From Bacteroidetes bacterium HGW-Bacteroidetes-12 (GTDB lineage Bacteria > Bacteroidota > Bacteroidia > Flavobacteriales_E > Vicingaceae): a stretch of DNA of 7,395 nt. Position 1 is the first letter of the stretch. Every line of letters starts with the position of its first letter. The notes under the pieces were generated by a model. It was not told the DNA's origin. It was given only the letters and a program-made list of their open reading frames with translations, and did not search any database. The translations under genes were made by a program, and so were the position numbers. The stretch covers positions 1 through 7,395 of the forward strand of contig PHDR01000140.1 of assembly GCA_002841035.1 (NCBI GenBank), read 5' to 3'. Below are positions 1 to 4,719 of the stretch, one piece after another.

Positions 1-2
1 TT

Positions 3-689
3 GCAAGAGGAATACAACAGGTTGAATTAGGAAAACCACAAATGATTTTTCTTACAGGTGAGTATGGGATTGGGAAAAGTTCTTTGGCTGGTGTAATGAA
101 GTATTTGGCAAAAGAAAAATTATTGGGTATTCATGTTCTTCTTGGTGGAGCCAAAACATTGGATGATGTGGCCACAAAAACTGTGGAAGCTGTAATCAAA
201 GATCCAATTTATGAAACTACAATTGCAGAAAAAACCAGAAATTTTTTGTCAAAATACATAGGCAATCAAGGACTTTTTGGGGTTAATATAAATCTTGAAA
301 ACCTGAAGGCTGATGGTCCAGTCATTTCTCACGGATATTTACCTTTTTTGCGAGAATTGCTAAATCGAGTCAAAGATACAGGTATCAAGGGCGTAATGTT
401 AATACTTGATGAGCTTAATGGAATTACTGGAAATTCTGATTTTGCTTATTTTATAAAAACATTGGTTGATGAAGCTTACCATCAATATTTTGATAAAGAA
501 AATAAAATTATTCAACTTAATTATCCTGTTTTGCATTATCCTGTTAAAGTTACCAGCATTGGTTTTGAAAAACAGCCCGAATATGAAGGTAAGTTGGTTG
601 GAATTAAAGGGCAATACTTAATCTTTGAAAACGGAATTGTATTAAATATTAGAAAATATACAGGCTATGTTGTAACTTTATCTTTTTAA
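3..689 (+). CDS. AAA-type ATPase N-terminal part joined to a DUF2797-like C-terminal tail (5' partial, apparently chimeric)
   Basis: The reading frame is open through the left edge (upstream residues ARGIQQVELGKPQ), so the ATG at 42 is most likely internal and the true start lies outside. Numbering from that Met, a Walker A loop GEYGIGKSS (residues 6-14) and a Walker B strand MLILDE (119-124) mark a P-loop AAA/ORC-like ATPase. The preceding RGI...LGKPQ text is the usual lead-in of such domains. After about residue 145 the text changes character: NYPVLHYPVKV (160-170), GKLVGIKGQYLIF (183-195) and NIRKYTGYVV (202-211) resemble the C-terminus of DUF2797 proteins, which have no known link to AAA ATPases. 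Sensor and arginine-finger regions expected after Walker B are missing. Thus it is either a deletion fusion, probably a non-functional ATPase, or an assembly or cloning junction near 474. The ATPase call is firm; the DUF2797 call is from memory of the family and moderately sure. Confidence 0.7.
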   Translation, partial: ARGIQQVELGKPQMIFLTGEYGIGKSSLAGVMKYLAKEKLLGIHVLLGGAKTLDDVATKTVEAVIKDPIYETTIAEKTRNFLSKYIGNQGLFGVNINLENLKADGPVISHGYLPFLRELLNRVKDTGIKGVMLILDELNGITGNSDFAYFIKTLVDEAYHQYFDKENKIIQLNYPVLHYPVKVTSIGFEKQPEYEGKLVGIKGQYLIFENGIVLNIRKYTGYVVTLSF

Positions 690-699
690 AACTTTAATT

Positions 700-2046
700 A
701 TGAAAAAAATAATACTAATTACACTTCTTTTTTTTGGATTTAGCAACCTTTGTAAATCTCAATCGTTTGGTTTTGATTGGATTATAACTGAAAAACAACC
801 TATGCCTATGCCTGTATCAAACAATGCTGTTACTGGAGTAGAAATTAATGGCAACAACTATGTTTACTCTTTTGGAGGAATAGATTCTACTAAAATTTGG
901 TCGGGCATTACTAAAAAAGCTTTTCGATATGATGTAACTAATGATTTATGGAACCCCCTACCCGATTTGCCCGATACCTTAGGGAAAATTGCCTCAGGAG
1001 CATCAACCATTGATAGCATTATTTATATAATTGGAGGATATTATGTTTTTGCGAACAACAACGAAATTTCATCAAACAGAGTGCATCGTTTCAACACATT
1101 AACAAATACATATCTATCTGACGGAACTCCAATTCCTGTTGCCATTGACGACCATGTGCAAGCAGTTTATAAAGATAGCCTAATTTTTATAGTAACAGGT
1201 TGGAGCAATACTACCAATGTGCCTAATGTTCAAATTTATGACCCAGCAAACGATAATTGGCTAACAGGAACAGCAACACCAAACAATAATACCTACAAAG
1301 CCTTTGGAGCAACAGGCACTATTTTAGGCGATACACTTTATTATCATGGTGGAGCAAGCACAGGTTTCAATTTTCCGATACAAAACACCTTACGCAAAGG
1401 CTACATAAACCCTTTAAATCCTACACAAATAACTTGGTTTACTTCTACAACACCATTTTCTACCTATAGAGCCGTTGCATTTCCTTTTGGAAGTAATGAA
1501 GTTTGTTTTTTGGGAGGTTCTTCTAAAACTTATAATTTTAATGGAATTGCTTATAATGGAAGTGGTGGCGTTTCACCAAGAAACAAGCTTTCATCTTATG
1601 ATATATTTTCTAAACAGGTTACCGATTCAATACCCTTTGTTGATGATTTAGGTATGCCTTTTCAGGGTAGTATTCCAATGGATTTAAGAGGAGTCTATTT
1701 TAATCTCAATTTTGGTCTTTTTGTGTGTGGAGGTATGTTAGAAAATCAAATCGTTTCTAATAAAACTTTTCATATTACTTATGCTGTTCTTGATGCTATT
1801 GAAGAAAACAACACCATTTCATTTAAAACATTTCCAAACCCAACCCACCAAGCCGTTAAATTAGTTTTTGAAGATGCACAAAAAAAAGAACTCCAATTAA
1901 CCGATTTGAATGGAAAAATAGTTTTTAAAACAACAACAACAGCTAATGAAGTAAATTTAGATGTGTCTAACTATCCTAAAGGCATTTATTTGCTCAGCGT
2001 AATTTCAGATAAAAAATCGGGAACGCAAAAAATTGTGGTACAATAA
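700..2046 (+). CDS. Secreted kelch-repeat protein with T9SS type A sorting domain
   Basis: A 448-residue exported protein. Residues 1-21 are a Sec signal peptide (MKK, hydrophobic ILITLLFFGF, cleavage near CKSQS). C18 lacks a lipobox, so a lipoprotein is unlikely. Residues about 45-360 hold kelch-type blades: YVYSFGG (54-60) followed by FRYDVTNDLW (75-84), IIYIIGG (107-113) with RVHRFNTLTNTY (127-138), FIVTGWSN with QIYDPANDNW (178-187), LYYHGG (213-218), VCFLGG (268-273) with LSSYDIF (297-303), and FVCGG (341-345), consistent with a beta-propeller. Residues about 376-448 form the T9SS tail: FPNPT (378-382), LQLTDLNGKIVF, NYPKGIYLLSV (424-434) and the terminal KIVVQ. By family knowledge the tail directs export across the outer membrane and is then removed or anchored. 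Substrate and binding role are unknown. It starts 10 bp after the preceding stop, so read-through is possible. Confidence 0.9.
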   Translation: MKKIILITLLFFGFSNLCKSQSFGFDWIITEKQPMPMPVSNNAVTGVEINGNNYVYSFGGIDSTKIWSGITKKAFRYDVTNDLWNPLPDLPDTLGKIASGASTIDSIIYIIGGYYVFANNNEISSNRVHRFNTLTNTYLSDGTPIPVAIDDHVQAVYKDSLIFIVTGWSNTTNVPNVQIYDPANDNWLTGTATPNNNTYKAFGATGTILGDTLYYHGGASTGFNFPIQNTLRKGYINPLNPTQITWFTSTTPFSTYRAVAFPFGSNEVCFLGGSSKTYNFNGIAYNGSGGVSPRNKLSSYDIFSKQVTDSIPFVDDLGMPFQGSIPMDLRGVYFNLNFGLFVCGGMLENQIVSNKTFHITYAVLDAIEENNTISFKTFPNPTHQAVKLVFEDAQKKELQLTDLNGKIVFKTTTTANEVNLDVSNYPKGIYLLSVISDKKSGTQKIVVQ

Positions 2047-2094
2047 AAAAAGAGAATTACAAACAAATAAGTACAATTAGTGTTTAGGGTTTTA

Positions 2095-2171
2095 GTTTAT
2101 GAGGTTAAGAGTTTATGAGGTTAAGAGTTTATAAGTTTATGAGGTTATAAGTTTATGAGGTTATGAGGTTA
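2095..2171. repeat. Short irregular repeat tract built on GTTTATGAGGTTA (left copy)
   Basis: The 13-mer GTTTATGAGGTTA occurs exactly at 2095-2107, 2111-2123, 2135-2147 and 2151-2163, with a truncated copy TATGAGGTTA at 2162-2171. Spacing is 16, 24 and 16 bp, the longer gap being filled by the variant GTTTATAA. The tract has stop codons in several frames (TGA and TAG are part of the unit) and no plausible gene. The same 13-mer recurs once at 3137-3149. It lies just after the kelch gene and before the first palindromic element. Confidence 0.85.
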
Positions 2172-2246
2172 GTAGTTGTCAACGCTATTGCCCTTGCTTC
2201 AACAGACAGATTGGGGTTCTGCTAAAACAATAATACCGATTAGTAT

Positions 2247-2406
2247 AAGATTCTTCACGTTGTTTTACTTCAATTCTTTTTTTTAAAAGAATTGGTAAAA
2301 CTTCGTTCAGAATGACAACCCCTTAAAATTTTAGAGCAGCTTGTCATTCTGAACGAAAATTTTCGTTCCGAGTTTTCGGAACTGAAAATTGAAGTTGAAG
2401 AATCTT
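2247..2406. repeat. Nested palindromic repeat element, copy 1
   Basis: A non-coding element of about 160 bp bounded by the 11-bp inverted repeat AAGATTCTTCA (2247-2257) and TGAAGAATCTT (2396-2406). Inside is a perfect 17-bp inverted pair, TTCGTTCAGAATGACAA (2302-2318) and TTGTCATTCTGAACGAA (2341-2357). There are also smaller hairpins: CAATTCTTTT/AAAAGAATTG with a TTTT loop (2271-2294), a perfect 18-bp palindrome at 2351-2368, and TTCCGA/TCGGAA around GTTT near 2365-2380. Homology to copy 2 reaches from about 2231 to 2424. A T-run follows the right arm (2405-2410), so on the + strand it could also end transcription from the kelch gene. No ORF or transposase is present, so if mobile it would have to be non-autonomous. 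Confidence 0.85.
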
Positions 2407-2486
2407 TTTTGTTGGGTTGCTGTATTAAAACAATGGTTTTTTATTAGTGGGTAAGTTTAGTTTAGAAGTTACAGTTATTTTAATTG

Positions 2487-2539
2487 TTTTTAGTAACTTT
2501 GATGATACATTCTATAAAAGAATGACACGCTACTAAAAA
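2487..2539 (+). promoter_or_regulatory. Putative toxin-antitoxin promoter with nested inverted repeats (candidate operator)
   Basis: TAACTTTG at 2494-2501 matches the Bacteroidetes -7 box TAnnTTTG, 68 bp before the antitoxin start. No TTG is seen at the expected -33 spacing. It is embedded in nested inverted repeats: outer arms TTTTTAGTAAC (2487-2497) and GCTACTAAAAA (2529-2539), 10 of 11 pairing, and inner arms CATTCT (2508-2513) and AGAATG (2519-2524) around ATAAA. Type II antitoxins commonly repress their own operon through palindromes overlapping the promoter, so an operator is a reasonable inference. An mRNA leader hairpin is the alternative. Confidence 0.45.
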
Positions 2540-2568
2540 ATAAATTCAACAATTAGTTTCTTAAAATT

Positions 2569-2775
2569 ATGAAACAAGTTATCTTAAATATTCCCGAGAA
2601 TAAGTTTCAGTTCTTCATGGAACTGGTTAAAAACCTTGGTTTTGTTAAAGCTGCTGAAGCTTCTATTCCTGAAGAACATAAAAAAATTGTTAGACAGCGT
2701 ATTGCTGATTCTAATAAAAATCCTGAAAGACTACTCGATTGGGATGATGTGAAAAACGATTTTAAACTGGATTAA
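2569..2775 (+). CDS. Antitoxin of a type II RelE/ParE-like toxin-antitoxin system
   Basis: A 68-residue protein directly upstream of, and overlapping by one base, a RelE/ParE-like toxin gene. The N-terminus MKQVILNIPENKFQFFMELVKNLGFVK is typical of small Bacteroidetes antitoxins: a short beta-strand followed by helices, probably a DNA-binding and dimerising part. The C-terminus is charged, with SNKNPERLLDWDDVKNDF (48-65), a motif seen in antitoxins of this lineage that likely wraps and neutralises the toxin. Role by family: binds the toxin in the cytoplasm, blocks it, and represses the operon. It cannot be placed confidently in a named antitoxin family (RelB, ParD or PHD) from sequence alone. 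The ATG at 2569 is the only plausible start and follows an AT-rich leader with no Shine-Dalgarno sequence. Confidence 0.8.
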   Translation: MKQVILNIPENKFQFFMELVKNLGFVKAAEASIPEEHKKIVRQRIADSNKNPERLLDWDDVKNDFKLD

Positions 2776-3071
2776 TGGTTTTTAAAGCTAAAATTGAGCC
2801 TGATGCTCGTTTAGATATTCAAGAAGCAATTACGTGGTACAATAAACAGCAAAAAGGGCTTGGTAAAAAGTTTCATAATGCTGTGCTTACCCATATTGAC
2901 AGCTTAATTAAAAACCCAAATTTTGAAATCCGTTACGATACTGTTCATTGCCTACCGCTTAAAAAGTTCCCGTTTATGATTCATTTTACTATTGATGAAC
3001 CTAAAAAAATTGTATCGGTTAGAGCCGTTTTTCATACTTCTATTAACCCCGATAACTGGGTTAAAAGATAA
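2775..3071 (+). CDS. RelE/ParE-family toxin
   Basis: A 98-residue protein with the RelE/ParE fold signature: an N-terminal strand VFKAKIEPDARLDIQEAITWYNKQQKGLGKKF (2-33), in which the helix A-x-x-D-I-x-E-A-I-x-W-Y and G-L-G-x-x-F are characteristic. It continues with IDSLIKNPNFEIRYDTVHCLPLKKFPFMIHF (41-71) and a final strand VSVRAVFHTSINPDNW (80-95). ParE members poison DNA gyrase and RelE members cut mRNA at the ribosome. The sequence does not settle which applies, though ParE-like is the better guess from the lack of an obvious RelE catalytic set. Its ATG overlaps the antitoxin stop in TAATG, so the pair is translationally coupled. The full length and intact motifs argue that it is functional. 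Confidence 0.88.
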   Translation: MVFKAKIEPDARLDIQEAITWYNKQQKGLGKKFHNAVLTHIDSLIKNPNFEIRYDTVHCLPLKKFPFMIHFTIDEPKKIVSVRAVFHTSINPDNWVKR

Positions 3072-3097
3072 AACCCCAACTCCACTAATTTACGCTA

Positions 3098-3140
3098 AAA
3101 CTACATTGAAACTATAGTTTAGCTTTGCATTATGTAGTTT
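3098..3140. terminator. Nested inverted repeats after the toxin gene (possible terminator)
   Basis: AAACTACAT (3098-3106) pairs with ATGTAGTTT (3132-3140), enclosing the perfect 12-bp palindrome AAACTATAGTTT (3109-3120). GCTAAAACT (3094-3102) can alternatively pair with AGTTTAGC (3116-3123). It begins 27 bp after the toxin stop. The stems are AT-rich and there is no T-run after the outer arm, so a terminator role is only suggested by position. A TAGCTTTG at 3120-3127 matches a -7 box but leads to no gene. Confidence 0.3.
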
Positions 3141-3172
3141 ATGAGGTTAGTAGTTTATAAGTTTAGTAGTTT
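3137..3172. repeat. Short GTTTATGAGGTTA-type tract (right copy)
   Basis: One exact GTTTATGAGGTTA (3137-3149) is followed by the degenerate units GTAGTTTATAA and GTTTAGTAGTTT up to 3172. The same motif family forms the tract at 2095-2171. In both places it lies just left of a palindromic element (about 75 bp before copy 1, about 27 bp before copy 2). Confidence 0.7.
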
Positions 3173-3199
3173 GGACTAAAATAGTAATACAATTGGTAT

Positions 3200-3360
3200 A
3201 AGATTCTTCACGTTGTTTTACTTCAATTCTTTTTTTTTAAAAAAATTGGTAAAACTTCGTTCAGAATGACAACCCCTTAAAATTTTAGTGCAGTTTGTCA
3301 TTCTGAACGAAAATTTTCGTTTCGAGTTTTCGGAACTGAAAATTGAAGTTGAAGAATCTT
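3200..3360. repeat. Nested palindromic repeat element, copy 2
   Basis: Same orientation and nearly the same sequence as the element at 2247-2406. Over 3200-3379 I count four substitutions and two single-T length differences, so about 97% identity. Outer arms AAGATTCTTCA (3200-3210) and TGAAGAATCTT (3350-3360), and inner 17-bp arms at 3256-3272 and 3295-3311, are unchanged. Two of the four substitutions fall in the central spacer. One turns a C-G pair of the TTCCGA hairpin into a T-G (wobble) pair, and one mismatches the small CAATTCTTTT hairpin. The right side is followed by a T-run as in copy 1. Confidence 0.85.
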
Positions 3361-3379
3361 TTTTTGTTGGGTTGCTGTA

Positions 3380-3470
3380 AGCCCGAGTGAAGTTTATGCT
3401 GAAGCACTATGCTAAACGCCAACCAGCGAGGAGGATTCTGTTAAAACAATAATACCTATTGGATATTCAA
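3380..3470. other. Non-coding tail of the repeat island with an extra 61-bp block and a boundary motif
   Basis: After the copy-2 homology ends at 3379, a 61-bp block (3380-3440) has no counterpart beside copy 1. It contains a small imperfect hairpin, GTTTA...TAAAC, with TGC/GCA inside (about 3391-3416). It is followed at 3441-3450 by TTAAAACAAT, which in copy 1 comes directly after the homology (2425-2434). The text TTCTGTTAAAACAATAATAC (3436-3455) also resembles the left flank of copy 1 (2217-2236). No gene is visible. Confidence 0.5.
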
Positions 3471-3471
3471 T

Positions 3472-3505
3472 ATAGTCCAATCTGCATTTCATTTGATTAG
3501 ACTAT
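3472..3505. other. Hairpin downstream of the M42 peptidase gene
   Basis: ATAGTCCAATC (3472-3482) pairs with GATTAGACTAT (3495-3505), 10 of 11 matching, around a 12-base loop. Weaker pairing continues outward to 3461 and 3516. It lies 44 bp beyond the stop of the minus-strand peptidase gene and could end that transcript, but no T-run follows on the minus strand. The role is therefore uncertain. Confidence 0.35.
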
Positions 3506-3548
3506 TTTCATATTCCATCGGCATTAACCATTGAGTATATAATTGGTA

Positions 3549-4637
3549 TTATTTCAAATACCTAAAATCTTGGTTATTTTTTATTTGCTGTAAGGCTTCA
3601 TAAATCAGCTTAATTACATTTTCAACATCATCTCTATGCACCATTTCAACAGTAGTGTGCATATAACGCAATGGTAATGAAATTAAAGCAGAAGCAACAC
3701 CGCCTGTTGCGTACGCAAAAGCATCGGTATCGGTTCCTGTAGCTCTTGATGCTGCAGCCAATTGAAAAGGAATTTTCTTTTTATTGGCTGTTTCTTTAAT
3801 CAATTTTAATAAATTATTTTGAACTGCTGGTCCAACGGTTAAAACAGGTCCTTTTCCTGCATGGTTGTCGCCATTTTCAATTTTATTTATCATGGGTGTT
3901 TGGGTATCGTGGCAAACATCAGTAACAATGGCAACATTTGGTTTTATGTTTTGCACCATCATTTCGGCACCACGCAAGCCTACCTCTTCTTGCACCGAAT
4001 TAGTGATATAAAGTCCAAAAGGTAATTTTATGTTGTTTTCTTTTAAAAGTCGGGCAACTTCGGCTATCATAAACCCACCTATTCGATTATCTAAAGCACG
4101 TCCTACAAAATATTTTTTGTTGAGTACCATAAATTCGTCTTCATAAGTAATAACATCACCAACAGAAATTCCTAACTTTTCTACCTCTTCTTTGGTTGTG
4201 CAACCACAATCTAAAAAAATATTATTGAGTTGAGGAGCTTCCTCTTTTCCGTCTTTTCGGGTATGAATTGCGGGCCAACCAAAAACCGCTCTAACTATGC
4301 CTTTTTCCGTATGAATATTTACTCGTTTTGAAGGAGCAATTTGATGGTCTGAACCGCCATTTCTTCGCAAATAAATGAATCCTTTTTCGTTAATATAATG
4401 CACAAACCACGAAATTTCATCAGCATGGGCTTCAATAACAACTTTGTAGGGGGCTTTTGGGTTAATAATGGCAGCAACCGAACCATAGGTATCTACAAAA
4501 TACTCATCAACATAAGGTTTAATGTAGGCTAACCACATTTTTTGTCCTTCGGCTTCAAAGCCTGTTGGTGCAGGGTTATTAATGTAGTTTTCTAAAAATT
4601 TTAATGATTTTGCATTTAATATAGATTTTGCTGCCAT
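3549..4637 (-). CDS. M42-family metallo-aminopeptidase (glutamyl aminopeptidase/endoglucanase-type)
   Basis: A 362-residue cytoplasmic peptidase. By family knowledge M42 enzymes form large tetrahedral complexes that trim N-terminal residues from short peptides using two metal ions. All expected positions are visible: HADE (H71 metal, D73), GRALDNRIGG (D183 bridging metal), SVQEEVGLRGA (E217 general base, E218 metal), VTDVCHD (D240 metal) and RYMHTTVEMV (H327 metal). GTDTDAFAYATGG (301-313) is the usual segment before the last ligand. The N-terminal NPAPTGFEAEGQ (21-32) is also standard. Length is normal and there is no signal peptide. Substrate preference cannot be read from the sequence. The annotation 'endoglucanase' given to some M42 proteins is historical. 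It diverges from ribD, and its ATG at 4637 follows a candidate -7 box at 4684-4677. Confidence 0.93.
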   Translation of the reverse strand: MAAKSILNAKSLKFLENYINNPAPTGFEAEGQKMWLAYIKPYVDEYFVDTYGSVAAIINPKAPYKVVIEAHADEISWFVHYINEKGFIYLRRNGGSDHQIAPSKRVNIHTEKGIVRAVFGWPAIHTRKDGKEEAPQLNNIFLDCGCTTKEEVEKLGISVGDVITYEDEFMVLNKKYFVGRALDNRIGGFMIAEVARLLKENNIKLPFGLYITNSVQEEVGLRGAEMMVQNIKPNVAIVTDVCHDTQTPMINKIENGDNHAGKGPVLTVGPAVQNNLLKLIKETANKKKIPFQLAAASRATGTDTDAFAYATGGVASALISLPLRYMHTTVEMVHRDDVENVIKLIYEALQQIKNNQDFRYLK

Positions 4638-4676
4638 AACTTTGTTATTTTATATTAAGAATTGATGTTTAGACTT

Positions 4677-4713
4677 CAAAACTACTCCTTTTTACATAAA
4701 AACACTACTTTTG
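4677..4713. promoter_or_regulatory. Divergent -7 boxes for the M42 peptidase (-) and ribD (+)
   Basis: TAGTTTTG on the minus strand (4684-4677) and TACTTTTG on the plus strand (4706-4713) both match the Bacteroidetes TAnnTTTG -7 box. They point away from each other with 21 bp between, so each promoter's -33 region would overlap the other's -7 box. Neither has a clear TTG at -33. The plus box ends 6 bp before the ribD ATG at 4720, which would give a leaderless or nearly leaderless ribD transcript. Confidence 0.5.
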
Positions 4714-4719
4714 AAACGT

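Noticed and set aside
42..44. ATG at 42 as the start of the first gene
   Set aside because: The frame is open to the left edge and the upstream residues (RGI...LGKPQ) match the normal lead-in to the Walker A loop, so the start is outside the window.
399..614. A 71-codon open frame on the minus strand
   Set aside because: It lies wholly inside the ATPase/DUF2797-like gene on the opposite strand, has low-complexity AT-rich translation and no recognisable motif.
673..680. TAACTTTA as a promoter for the kelch gene
   Set aside because: It misses the final G of TAnnTTTG, has no TTG at -33, and lies inside the previous coding sequence; it is too weak to annotate.
700..765. Lipoprotein signal in the kelch protein (Cys18)
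   Set aside because: Residues before the cysteine (SNL) do not fit a lipobox; a normal signal peptide cut near KSQS fits better.
2095..2171. CRISPR array
   Set aside because: Units are only 13 bp, the gaps between them are 3-11 bp, and there are no unique spacers or cas genes.
2047..3548. Insertion sequence carrying a transposase
   Set aside because: The only coding sequences in the island are the toxin-antitoxin pair; no transposase or integrase motif is present in any frame.
4711..4713. TTG at 4711 as the ribD start
   Set aside because: An ATG follows three codons later at 4720, and the TTG is inside a good -7 box, so it is probably not transcribed.
4638..4719. FMN riboswitch before ribD
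   Set aside because: The gap is only 82 bp, shows none of the conserved RFN-element sequence, and the promoter box lies next to the ATG.
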